Assembly: GCF_000466745.1 (NCBI RefSeq)
Contig: NZ_ANNI01000001.1
Span: 62,001-126,000, forward strand
DNA: 64,000 nucleotides
Origin: Campylobacter concisus ATCC 51562
GTDB taxonomy: Bacteria > Campylobacterota > Campylobacteria > Campylobacterales > Campylobacteraceae
Reading direction: 5' to 3'
Below, piece after piece: positions 25,362-33,626 of the stretch. The notes beneath the pieces are model-generated. The model made no database searches and was not told where the DNA came from. It saw nothing but the letters and a program-made list of their open reading frames with translations. Position numbers and translations under genes: made by a program. Position 1 is the first letter of the stretch; the number at the start of each line of letters is the position of its first letter.

Positions 25362-26270
25362 TTAAAGTTTTATTCTCTCCAACAAAAATTCATTGCATTT
25401 TAATAAATCTACCGTATATTTTACGTTATGAATTCTGGAATCTATGTCTATGGAAGTAATTTTTGGAAATTTATTATCTACATTAAAAAATAAAATTTTA
25501 TCTATTTTAAATTTTAATAGTTCTACTTGAAAATTTGATTTATAGCCATACGAAAAAAGCTTTTTATAAAATGATTCTATGTCGGCGACCTTCACTTCTA
25601 TACTCTTTATGATGTCCTCAACACTAAGTCCTTGCGAATTTATAGATAAAGAGTATACTGCGAGATATAATTTTTCTTTAGTTGTATAAAGTTGATAAGC
25701 AGATGAAATTGTAACATGTGGCGATTTTGAAGCTTTATACGTTTTAATCTCAACAGCGCAGTCATTAAATAAAAAGTCTTGTTTATCAAAATCTGCCCCA
25801 ACCCAAGAACTTAATGCCTCTTCAAAACCAACTTGTTTAGCTGCAATATTATTTAAAAAACTAAGTTCACCAAATAGCCCCATTTGCCTTTCTATTCCAA
25901 AATCATCATCATTTGAAATAAAAAATTTTTTCCATTTTAGGAGTCTTGTTTCTATATTGTCTAAAACATTTTCATTATTATTGCAAGTATTTAAAAGAGA
26001 AATAATATCGTTGCAAACCAATACAAATAGTTGCCAATTGGAATTATCGTTTAGTGCTATATAAAATTTGGTAGCATCTTTAAAATCTTTTCTTAGTGTA
26101 TTTAAACCAATAAATTTTATACTCTTTTTACTAGTTTTTATACAAAAATCTAGTTCAATGCCAAAAGTATATCTTCCATCCAAATCCACTATCCAAAAAA
26201 TATCATATCTATTGTCACCATTAACCCTTCTTCTGGTATTGTTTTTCATATCATTCCAAGGATTAATCAT
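25362..26270 (-). CDS. PD-(D/E)XK motif protein (DUF4420 family), predicted restriction nuclease
   Basis: 302 residues. Conserved ERQMGLFGELSFL (about residue 130) precedes the predicted nuclease centre: W-GAD-DKQDFLFND-CAVEIKTYK, where Asp, Glu and Lys of VEIKTYK form the PD-(D/E)XK triad (about 150-180). HVTISSAYQLY follows. In published comparative analyses this family occurs beside MORC-like ATPases, Z1 helicases and C5 methyltransferases, and it is taken as the cleaving subunit. It overlaps the Z1 gene by 8 bp and is followed by AIPR 9 bp later. Confidence 0.85.
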   Translation of the reverse strand: MINPWNDMKNNTRRRVNGDNRYDIFWIVDLDGRYTFGIELDFCIKTSKKSIKFIGLNTLRKDFKDATKFYIALNDNSNWQLFVLVCNDIISLLNTCNNNENVLDNIETRLLKWKKFFISNDDDFGIERQMGLFGELSFLNNIAAKQVGFEEALSSWVGADFDKQDFLFNDCAVEIKTYKASKSPHVTISSAYQLYTTKEKLYLAVYSLSINSQGLSVEDIIKSIEVKVADIESFYKKLFSYGYKSNFQVELLKFKIDKILFFNVDNKFPKITSIDIDSRIHNVKYTVDLLKCNEFLLERIKL

Positions 26271-28926
26271 CTTGCTCTTCTAATTCTTCAAATTCCAAAA
26301 GCATCTCTTCTTGATATACCTTATTGATTAAATATTTAATAGTTTGAGAGCTACTATAAACACCATCATTAGGAAAACAAACGCCATAGGCTGGCAATAT
26401 ATCGCAGCCAAATCCGATTTGATTATTTTTGGTGTCTAATATATGCAACATTAAAATTGGATTTTTTAAATTTTTTCTTAAAAATGAAGGCCTATCGCCT
26501 CTTTTTTCTTTCTTGCTTTGTTCGTAAATTTTGTCATCTAACAATGCTTTTTCCGGATCTTCTGCCGATAGTTTTCTATTCCCAAGTTCTATGTAATCAC
26601 CCTTGTCTTGCAATTTTGAGCGCTCTTCCATATTTATCCCAAATTTTTCTAAAAACATACCCTTTCCGCCATAAAGAACAACATCCCACATTGTATTCTT
26701 ATCTTCCAGATACGTCCTTATAAAATCTAAATGCATATGTGCTTTTATAACACTAAAGTTATTTATAAAATTTAATATTTTCATTTTATCTATATTTTTA
26801 TATATAGTGGCACTTCCTTTTTTACTACCTCTATTAAGTGATTCTATAAACTTTTTTAAAATATTTAAATTATTATCGTGTAGTTGTGGGTTTTTAGCAA
26901 ATCTTACGGTTTCTATTAGCTTTCCACTTAAATCCAATGAAATACATTTTTCTTCTGCGTTTTTCATCTTATTTTTGGCTGTAATTTGTAATCGACTATT
27001 TGGATCTTGTCTGACAGCTAATCCAAAATTATAAGGAGTTAGACCATCTTCCGCCATCTCTTTAAATTTATACATAAGCTCATTTGTAGCCTCAATAATA
27101 AATCTAAAATAGTTTTGAATCTTTTCTGGCATATAAATTTTAAACAAATCCTCATAACCTTGTCTGTACCCGAACCATCTACCCATCTGCATAAGCGTAT
27201 CATAGAATATGGTACTTCTTATAAAATAACTAACACTGAGTCCTTCTAGAGTAAAGCCACGTGACAGGCTAAGTCCTCCGACTGCAATGACATTTACTCT
27301 TTCACCGGTATTGTAATTAAGTGGCTTCTTGCTCTTTTGATGAACCTCTATTACTAGAATACTAGTTGCTATTTCGGATAATTTTTTTGAAATCTCCAAC
27401 CATGAAAATTCTATATCAAATTTTGTTTCAAAAATATCCTTTAAGTTTAATATCAATCTACTTTGCTCTACGCAATTTGGCAGTAAAATAAAAGCATTAA
27501 TATCATTTTTTAATACTTTTAAATATTCATCTATCAGGCTAGCAATTTTTTCATGCACATCAGAAAAACGACTAATATTAACAAGCATACTATTATGCTT
27601 AATTTGACCCCTTAAATCCCTTGTTGCCACATTTAGTATAAATACATTTATAGCTTCGTATAGACTTTGTGGCAATTCGGATATAAGGTGATCTTTTTTA
27701 TGGTTTAAAGGAATTTTTTCATCATAATCATTAATATCTATTAAATACCTATCAGGATTATCTATAAAAATTTTTTCAGCACCGAAATAATTAGTTGGTG
27801 CATCAAGAGCATATATAAAATCTCTTGGAAATAAATCTTTAGAAATCTGCTCATTCATGTTTTTAATTTTTACACTTTGCTCATCTTCTATTGTATGATC
27901 TATAAAAATATTTGCATAAGGGGTGGCAGTATATGCAACATAGGAGCTTTTTTCAAAAAGTTCCAAAAGAGCCCTTAGCTCTTTATTTATGGTAGTTGGA
28001 TCGTCTTCCTCTTTTGTATTTATGGAAGCGTAGTCAGACTCGTCATCTATCAATAACATGGCATGTTTTGAAATTTTATTATTATAATGAGACTTGATCC
28101 ATCTTATGACATTGGAAAGAGTGATTGCGTTTTTCTTTATAACCAAAAGTACGGGCGTATTGATATTGTCAAAATTTATACCTTGTGAGTTTTTATGTGC
28201 ATCTCTTGTATTAAAATCGCTTATTTCCGTAGTCAAGCTAATGGGTTGCATTCTATTTGCATTAGGCAAATCATCAAGTCCAACCCCGACTATTTTTGAG
28301 TCATTTTTACCAACAAAAGCCTCATTTATACGAATTTGAGTCTGGTTTCTAAGATTGTTTTTATCTCCAGCAACAATAACTATAAATTTATAACCAATAT
28401 CGGCAGCCTTACATATCAATGAAGCATAATTTGAAGTTTTGCCAGATTGAACATGCCCTACAACCATACCGTATACACTAAATTCATTCTCTCTTGGATC
28501 TCCAATTTGATTCATTATCATATCAGTATCATCATCTACAGTTTTAATGACTTGCGGAGGCAAGAAGTTTTTATAAAATTTTTCCAATCTATCCCAGTAA
28601 AAATTACTATTATTGGCTTTTGTGTTTATGCTATACCAAGACGTATTGCGTCGTTTTTGTTCATCGCCTTTTATTACTAAGCCCGTACTCATTCTTACAT
28701 TAAAATATTTCTCTAAGTCGTCTTTTAGTTTTTCATAATCATTATCTGAAAAATCGCCGTCTTGGTTAAATATATCAACTTTAATGTCGGACTTAATAAA
28801 TCTTTTTACTCGAGATATTTCGTTGTCAATATCTTCCTCTTGTAAAACCTCATTCTGTTTAGAGTACTTGTTGGTCAAACTACTTTTTGAAAAATTAAAA
28901 ACTTCTTCATAAAAACTACATTCCAT
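26263..28926 (-). CDS. Z1-domain ATPase (superfamily II helicase-like), restriction system motor
   Basis: 887 residues. Walker A region GMVVGHVQSGKTSNYASLIC (about 155-175) has the GHVQSGKT signature of Z1 proteins. Walker B reads AMLLIDDESDYAS, motif III is YTATPYANIFID, and motif VI is LMQMGRWFGYRQGY with arginine fingers preceded by GGLSLSRGFTLEGL. This is a complete SF2 core with a long C-terminal extension. It likely translocates on DNA or remodels it for the nuclease encoded next. Overlaps on both sides (11 bp with the GHKL gene, 8 bp with DUF4420) show tight coupling. Confidence 0.9.
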   Translation of the reverse strand: MECSFYEEVFNFSKSSLTNKYSKQNEVLQEEDIDNEISRVKRFIKSDIKVDIFNQDGDFSDNDYEKLKDDLEKYFNVRMSTGLVIKGDEQKRRNTSWYSINTKANNSNFYWDRLEKFYKNFLPPQVIKTVDDDTDMIMNQIGDPRENEFSVYGMVVGHVQSGKTSNYASLICKAADIGYKFIVIVAGDKNNLRNQTQIRINEAFVGKNDSKIVGVGLDDLPNANRMQPISLTTEISDFNTRDAHKNSQGINFDNINTPVLLVIKKNAITLSNVIRWIKSHYNNKISKHAMLLIDDESDYASINTKEEDDPTTINKELRALLELFEKSSYVAYTATPYANIFIDHTIEDEQSVKIKNMNEQISKDLFPRDFIYALDAPTNYFGAEKIFIDNPDRYLIDINDYDEKIPLNHKKDHLISELPQSLYEAINVFILNVATRDLRGQIKHNSMLVNISRFSDVHEKIASLIDEYLKVLKNDINAFILLPNCVEQSRLILNLKDIFETKFDIEFSWLEISKKLSEIATSILVIEVHQKSKKPLNYNTGERVNVIAVGGLSLSRGFTLEGLSVSYFIRSTIFYDTLMQMGRWFGYRQGYEDLFKIYMPEKIQNYFRFIIEATNELMYKFKEMAEDGLTPYNFGLAVRQDPNSRLQITAKNKMKNAEEKCISLDLSGKLIETVRFAKNPQLHDNNLNILKKFIESLNRGSKKGSATIYKNIDKMKILNFINNFSVIKAHMHLDFIRTYLEDKNTMWDVVLYGGKGMFLEKFGINMEERSKLQDKGDYIELGNRKLSAEDPEKALLDDKIYEQSKKEKRGDRPSFLRKNLKNPILMLHILDTKNNQIGFGCDILPAYGVCFPNDGVYSSSQTIKYLINKVYQEEMLLEFEELEEQDD

Positions 28927-30319
28927 CCAACGGCTCCTTATATTTTTTAAAAATCTCTATTTTTTTAATTTCATCTTCGCTAAGTCCTATATTTTTTAGA
29001 TATTCCAGTATTTTAACTGCTTCTGTATTTGAAATAATATCCTCTTGCCTAAAATTATGTGGATTTTGCTGGACCTGTACCTGTATAGCTTCTAATGGTA
29101 TGCATGCCTCAAGTGATTTTAGGTATAGCTGAAATAGTTCTCTTGTTTGCAAATCCAATAAATCTAATAATTTTTGATGCATTGGATTTTCTTTATTTAT
29201 TGCAAAATAAATTTTACTATCTTCGCAAACTAAATCCCAAAATCTAGTAACATTTTTGTCATTTATTTTACGACCACGAGTAGAAAAGGGCTTTACCCCA
29301 TCTTTTATGGAGTATAGAGCAACTCTTTTGAGCTCTTCTTTCAAGCCAGCAACTGGATTTGCGATAGACTTTTTTACATCAATATTCCACAACTCGTCTT
29401 GATCGTTTGAAATTTCAATCTTTATGCGAACAAGCTTTGTCGCATCGCTAGATTTTAGAGTTCCCCACCATTTACCATAGACAAGTAATCTGTGGGCTCT
29501 ATAAAGATAGAAACCTTGAGATTTTATATAGCCACCTCTTCCGCCATATTTTTCCCATTCCGATGAAGTCACTTTTGAATGATGCGGTAAGATAAATGGG
29601 GTAATTTTTATTTCTTTTTCGTTGTATTTAATTATTTCTGTAAATTTTATAAAGGTTGCATCATGTGTTGGATTAAACGGATTAAAAGGTATTAACGGAT
29701 TATTATTGATGGATATTTTTATTTTTCTTGCGCCGTCAGCACCCTCTAAAAATTGATGAAAAACCAAAGACAAATGCTCTCTTAGTATTTCTAAACATTC
29801 TGAAATTTGCTCGATTTTGTCCATATCTTCCCATATGACAAGAGTAGAATTATCGTTTTTATAAAAATCTTTAAAAATTTCAAGATTTTTATACTCACTC
29901 AACTCAGGCGTCAAAAGTAGCCATTTATCGCTTTTAGAGATATAGTCTAAATCCCATTGCTTAATATTTATCTGATTACATTTCTTTGATATAACGGTAA
30001 GTTTTTTGCATTGAGAAAATGAAGCCATTTTAAGACCTAAACCAAATTTACCAAGAGCTATATCGTTTCTTCTCTCGTCTGGATTTTTCGAAGATAGTCT
30101 CATGGCTTCTACTAGCTCATCTTCATTCATTCCCACACCATTATCTAGAATGCAAAAAAACGGTTCAGGATGTTGTATGGCATAAATTTTTATATCATTT
30201 GCACTGGCAGATATGCTGTTATCGATAATATCAGCAACTGCCACTTCAAAAGTATATCCTATATCACGAAGTGATTTGATAAAATTTGCAACATTTGGAT
30301 TAATTTCTATCGGATCCAT
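28916..30319 (-). CDS. MORC/MutL-like GHKL ATPase of the defence operon
   Basis: 467 residues with the Bergerat fold near the N-terminus: N box VADIIDNSISASANDI (about 25-40), G1 CILDNGVGMNEDELVEAM (about 55-73) and G2 GKFGLGLKMASFSQ (about 90-103). A transducer-like domain follows (GGRGGYIKSQGFYLYRAHRL, about 230-265). Prokaryotic MORC-like proteins with this layout sit between a C5 methyltransferase and a Z1 helicase in restriction operons. ATP-driven dimer clamping on DNA is inferred. It overlaps the methyltransferase gene by 20 bp and the Z1 gene by 11 bp. Confidence 0.88.
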   Translation of the reverse strand: MDPIEINPNVANFIKSLRDIGYTFEVAVADIIDNSISASANDIKIYAIQHPEPFFCILDNGVGMNEDELVEAMRLSSKNPDERRNDIALGKFGLGLKMASFSQCKKLTVISKKCNQINIKQWDLDYISKSDKWLLLTPELSEYKNLEIFKDFYKNDNSTLVIWEDMDKIEQISECLEILREHLSLVFHQFLEGADGARKIKISINNNPLIPFNPFNPTHDATFIKFTEIIKYNEKEIKITPFILPHHSKVTSSEWEKYGGRGGYIKSQGFYLYRAHRLLVYGKWWGTLKSSDATKLVRIKIEISNDQDELWNIDVKKSIANPVAGLKEELKRVALYSIKDGVKPFSTRGRKINDKNVTRFWDLVCEDSKIYFAINKENPMHQKLLDLLDLQTRELFQLYLKSLEACIPLEAIQVQVQQNPHNFRQEDIISNTEAVKILEYLKNIGLSEDEIKKIEIFKKYKEPLDGM

Positions 30320-31325
30320 CCAACACCGCTACAATCTCTTTTGCAATTTTTTCAACCATTGGCACAACAACAGAATTTCCAGCCTGCTTATACAACTGTG
30401 CTCTTGATATGTTTGATGGGAGTATAAAGTCTCTTGAAAAGCCTTGTAAATTAAAGCATTCTTTTGGGGTTAATCTTCTTATTACACCATCATCTAATAT
30501 AATTGGTATATTGTGTCCACCTGCACCCATATTTGCAGTTAGAGTAGGGCACACATTTGATTTATTAGGGCGAACATAATAGCGTCTATACTGATAAACA
30601 ATATTTTCATCCACTACACTCTCTATCACTTTACGGTGAATTTTATTATTTTTGTCGTTATATATATCAGTCAGGGTAACGCACGAGTTATCTAGAAAGA
30701 ATTTTATACTTTTTGGTTTCTTATTTGTTTCCTTAGGAATTTTAAACTTGCTAGATAGTAGATTGGCTTGTTCCATTTCTTTTATATTTTCTTTTATAGG
30801 TTTTTCAAATAAATAGTCGTCTTCATCCTTAAAGCCTACAATATAAATTCTTTCCCTTCCCTGTGGTATATCTGTATACTTTGCAGCGTTTAATATAAAT
30901 GGTATAAAAGAATATCCAGCTCTTTTTATCTCATTTCTAATGGTTTTAAAAGTTTCACCGTTATTATGAGAAGCTATGGTTTTAACATTCTCTAAAAAAA
31001 AGGCTTTCGGCCTTAATTCTTTTAGTAATCTTGATACTTCAAAAAAAAGCTTACCACGTTCATCTTCAAACCCTCTGCCATGTCCAGCAAGTGAAAAGGG
31101 CTGACAAGGAAAACCTGCTGTTAATATATCTATATCACTTAAATTTTTACCATTTAACTTTTTAACATCTCCTTCAATGAGATTGGTACTGACGTGATTC
31201 AATCGGTAAGTTTTACAAGCATCTTTATCAATTTCATTTGCCCATACAACATTACAATTTGAATTTTTAAATGCTTGGCACACACCACCAACTCCAGCAA
31301 ATAAACTTCCTACTCTGTAAGTCAC
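30300..31325 (-). CDS. dcm: DNA (cytosine-5) methyltransferase
   Basis: 341 residues with the ordered C5-MTase motifs: I FAGVGGVCQAF (about 9), IV AGFPCQPFSLAGHGRGFEDE with catalytic PCQ (about 72-91), VI FFLENV, VIII QGRERIYIVGF, a target-recognition region about 170-270, IX RRLTPKECFNLQGF, and X QAGNSVVVPMVEKIA. A GTG start at 31325 follows AAAAGG. It should protect host sites from the linked nuclease. Target sequence unknown. It is the first structural gene of the operon. Upstream is a relB-type promoter inside the right direct repeat. Confidence 0.95.
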   Translation of the reverse strand: MTYRVGSLFAGVGGVCQAFKNSNCNVVWANEIDKDACKTYRLNHVSTNLIEGDVKKLNGKNLSDIDILTAGFPCQPFSLAGHGRGFEDERGKLFFEVSRLLKELRPKAFFLENVKTIASHNNGETFKTIRNEIKRAGYSFIPFILNAAKYTDIPQGRERIYIVGFKDEDDYLFEKPIKENIKEMEQANLLSSKFKIPKETNKKPKSIKFFLDNSCVTLTDIYNDKNNKIHRKVIESVVDENIVYQYRRYYVRPNKSNVCPTLTANMGAGGHNIPIILDDGVIRRLTPKECFNLQGFSRDFILPSNISRAQLYKQAGNSVVVPMVEKIAKEIVAVLDGSDRN

Positions 31326-31336
31326 AAAAAACCTTT

Positions 31337-31468
31337 TTAATTTTTATGAATTATATAACAATACTTATAAAATATAAAAGCATTTGGTTTTAGGGTAGTT
31401 GGTCTCAAATTCAACTTCTTTTCCTTAAGTGCTGTGCCACATGATATTGTTTTGCGTATAGTTTGCAT
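31337..31468 (-). CDS. Chimeric 43-codon leader frame before the methyltransferase gene
   Basis: Uses the relB start codon and SD in the right repeat. It begins MQTI as RelB does, then diverges (RKTISCGTALKEKK) and stops 11 bp before the GTG of dcm. It may be a by-product of cassette insertion that translationally feeds into dcm, or it may not be expressed. No homology seen. Confidence 0.3.
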   Translation of the reverse strand: MQTIRKTISCGTALKEKKLNLRPTTLKPNAFIFYKYCYIIHKN

Positions 31469-31619
31469 TTTTATCCTTTATTTAATACCTAAAATAATAC
31501 TAAATAAGATATAATAATAGTCTTAAAACTCATGCTTTAAAATTTACTCCTATTCATTATCATACGATACCATCTCTACTTTAGACTTTAGTGTGTTTGC
31601 ATTAATAGGCTTGGCATAA
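31456..31619. repeat. Right copy of 164-bp direct repeat, carrying a relB-type promoter and the integrase 3' end
   Basis: Copy of 22726-22889 at an 8730-bp offset. Here the integrase end is part of a long frame, whereas only the first codons of relB remain. The retained relB promoter and SD face the restriction operon. Confidence 0.9.
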
Positions 31620-32485
31620 GTGTTTAGTAAAATTTTATACTGCTTTTCATGCCCTACTATCTGAGCTATAAGGTTGGCTTCGACTTCACGTTGCACTAGA
31701 TAGTCTATAAAGTAGTGCCTAAAAGAGTAGAAGGTCTTTTTAGAGTCTTTATCTATAAACTTTCTTTGGATCTGGCTTCTAAAAATTTCAGAGAAGTCCT
31801 TATTGCTTACCTTAAATATATTTCCGTTTTTCTTGCTATTAACATATTCTAGCAGGCCTAGATCTATGAGCTTACTATGGATAGGCACAAACCTAATGCT
31901 GTTTTTGGTCTTGGTAGTTTTACCATCATTTGTATTTATGTTAAAGCAGTAAATTCCATCCCTTAAGACTATATCTTTCTTATGAAGCTGCGTGATCTCT
32001 TTTATCCTCATACCACTATATGCAGCTATCATTGTGACGTAATATAGCTCACTAGCCTCTATCCTTGTGCTTGGCGATTTGCCGCTTTGCTTGATGCTAG
32101 TTACTATCTCAAAGATCTTTCTAGCTTCTGATACATCATATGGAAGCACGGCTCTCTCACTAGGGTCTACATCTATCTTGACGTTCATTTTTGCGGTTAT
32201 GCTTCTGCTTATATAGCCACTATCAAAGCAATAGTTAAAAAACTGAATCACCCTTATCATATATTTTTGAATAGTAACTTCAGAGAGCTTGTCGTCTTTT
32301 TCGCTTAGCTTAAGTATTTGAGATAAATTTTTATCTTTGTACCTGCTCTTTTGGGCTAGCTTGGTTGGAATTTTATAAAGAAGATCTCTAAATTGATAAA
32401 TCTTATGCAAAAGGTAAAAAAGTGAGAGTGGCAAAAAATATAGAGCAAATAGCGTTAAGAGCGTTATTTTAGCAGATAGGGACAT
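31550..32485 (-). CDS. Tyrosine recombinase (island integrase), probably 5'-truncated by the prophage
   Basis: 311 codons. The catalytic domain is complete: first Arg in AYSGMRIKEITQL (about 148-160), Lys in the beta-hairpin region, FYSFRHYFIDYLV with the HxxR-type box (RHYF), the second His in IVGHEK, and Tyr in LLNTYAKP. The core-binding domain starts abruptly. Residues about 1-28 are strongly hydrophobic (TLLTLFALYFLPLSLFYLL), unlike any integrase, and look like non-coding DNA of the prophage end read as protein. Integrase-like sequence begins near IYQFRDLLYKIPTKL, about 32405. About 100 N-terminal residues are missing, so activity is doubtful. Confidence 0.75.
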   Translation of the reverse strand: MSLSAKITLLTLFALYFLPLSLFYLLHKIYQFRDLLYKIPTKLAQKSRYKDKNLSQILKLSEKDDKLSEVTIQKYMIRVIQFFNYCFDSGYISRSITAKMNVKIDVDPSERAVLPYDVSEARKIFEIVTSIKQSGKSPSTRIEASELYYVTMIAAYSGMRIKEITQLHKKDIVLRDGIYCFNINTNDGKTTKTKNSIRFVPIHSKLIDLGLLEYVNSKKNGNIFKVSNKDFSEIFRSQIQRKFIDKDSKKTFYSFRHYFIDYLVQREVEANLIAQIVGHEKQYKILLNTYAKPINANTLKSKVEMVSYDNE

Positions 32486-32557
32486 AGGGTAAAAAATGAG
32501 AACTCAAAATGCAAAATTTGCAAAATTTAGGCATTTTTTTGCATTTTAAAAGCCAAA

Positions 32558-32594
32558 GCTTCAATCTGCTTCAAAATTGCTTCAAAAACTTCAA
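32558..32594. repeat. Phased GCTTCAA array at the left end
   Basis: GCTTCAA at 32558, 32568 and 32579 and ACTTCAA at 32588, spaced 10, 11 and 9 bp. It lies between the prophage left end and the repressor stop, where Mu has its transposase end-binding sites. The same trio with 10/11 spacing occurs at 43724. Confidence 0.6.
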
Positions 32595-32624
32595 AAATTA
32601 TTTTAAAATTGCGTAAAATAGGCT

Positions 32625-33362
32625 TTATGCTGATATTAAACCCGACGGAAGCACTTTTTTAACTACGCCCACGATTTTAAGCTGGTCTAGCTCGTCATCC
32701 TCTACTACTATATCTTCATAAAGTTTGTTCATGGAGGTTAGACGAATACGCTTTTTTATTGGGTCTTTAAGTAGCTTTTTGACATATAGATCGCCACCGA
32801 GGTTTGCTATTACTATCTCGCCGTTACTGGCCTCATGCGTAGGCAAGACAAGCACCATATCGCCATCTTTTAAAAACGGTTCCATGCTGTTACCAAGCAC
32901 GTTTATAACATCGTATTGTTTGGCCGGTATACGCAATATAGTCGTTAAAAAAGAAGCCGTAACGGGTATGCTTTTAAAGCTCTCGTTGTCGTTGTTTGCG
33001 CCGTATCCGGCAGCCGCGCTAACGTTAGGGAAAAAGCGCAAATTTATAAGCTTATTTTCTTGCTCGCTTATAAGATTTTGCATCTTTTGTAATTTTTCAG
33101 ATTTTTCTGGACTAATGGACATATTAGGAGACGACTTATGGACACTTATGGACAAACTATTGGACATTTTGTCGTTTAGAAAATAAGATACATTTACGCC
33201 AAATGCAGAGGCAATTTTTTCTAAATTTAGTTGCGTAATATTACCTTTGCCGCTTTCGTATAATTGTATGCTAGACTTGCCAACTCCTGATTTTTCAGCC
33301 AAATCACCTTGCGTCCATTCCTTGTCTTCTCGTAAAGACCTAATCTTTTGTGCTAAATCCAT
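32625..33362 (-). CDS. Phage repressor: XRE HTH domain + S24 (LexA/CI-type) peptidase
   Basis: 245 residues. The N-terminal HTH (about 1-60) reads REDKEWTQGDLAEKSGVGKS followed by SIQLYE and ITQLNLEKIASAFGV. A linker leads to the cleavage site AAAGYG (about 118) and an S24 domain with the nucleophile Ser in VLGNSMEPFLKDGDMV (about 155) and the general-base Lys in GGDLYVKKLLK. It should hold the lytic promoter off and be inactivated by RecA-stimulated self-cleavage, so induction by DNA damage is expected, unlike phage Mu itself. It is divergent from the transposition genes, with the operator region at 33363-33442. Confidence 0.92.
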   Translation of the reverse strand: MDLAQKIRSLREDKEWTQGDLAEKSGVGKSSIQLYESGKGNITQLNLEKIASAFGVNVSYFLNDKMSNSLSISVHKSSPNMSISPEKSEKLQKMQNLISEQENKLINLRFFPNVSAAAGYGANNDNESFKSIPVTASFLTTILRIPAKQYDVINVLGNSMEPFLKDGDMVLVLPTHEASNGEIVIANLGGDLYVKKLLKDPIKKRIRLTSMNKLYEDIVVEDDELDQLKIVGVVKKVLPSGLISA

Positions 33363-33371
33363 AGAACACCC

Positions 33372-33400
33372 TTGACAAACCTAATAAATTAGATTATAAT
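33372..33400 (+). promoter_or_regulatory. Consensus early promoter (Pe) with embedded operator
   Basis: TTGACA at 33372-33377, 17-bp spacer, TATAAT at 33395-33400: a full sigma-70 consensus, rare in Campylobacter. The spacer holds CTAATAAATTAG (33381-33392), a perfect inverted repeat where repressor or the Ner-like protein could block it. It drives the small HTH gene, transposase and B genes. Confidence 0.8.
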
Positions 33401-33442
33401 TTCGACATTGATACCAAAATTATATCAAAGGAAGCTTAAACG

Positions 33443-33625
33443 ATGATAGATTTAATCGGCAACGTAAAAAGCGGCGGAGTAGCGGAGCAAATCCAAATCA
33501 AGACAAATAAAACTTTAAAGAGATTTTGCCGCGAAAATAACCTAAGTTATGGCAGTATTTTAAACGGCTATTTTTCTAAAAAGGCTAAAAATACCTTTAA
33601 AAAAGTCGGTATAAAAGTAGCCTAA
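33443..33625 (+). CDS. Small HTH DNA-binding protein, Ner-like position
   Basis: 60 residues, basic, with a helix-turn-helix-like stretch TLKRFCRENNLSYGSILNGY. It sits where Mu has ner, directly after the early promoter and before gene A (1-bp gap to the transposase ATG). By position it should down-regulate the early and repressor promoters. Sequence similarity to Mu Ner is not evident, so the function is inferred. AAGGAAG precedes the ATG. Confidence 0.65.
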   Translation: MIDLIGNVKSGGVAEQIQIKTNKTLKRFCRENNLSYGSILNGYFSKKAKNTFKKVGIKVA

Positions 33626-33626
33626 T

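Noticed and set aside
31466-31549. A second functional relB antitoxin in front of the methyltransferase
   Set aside because: Only the first four codons match RelB. The rest is unrelated, so it is a remnant with a reusable promoter.
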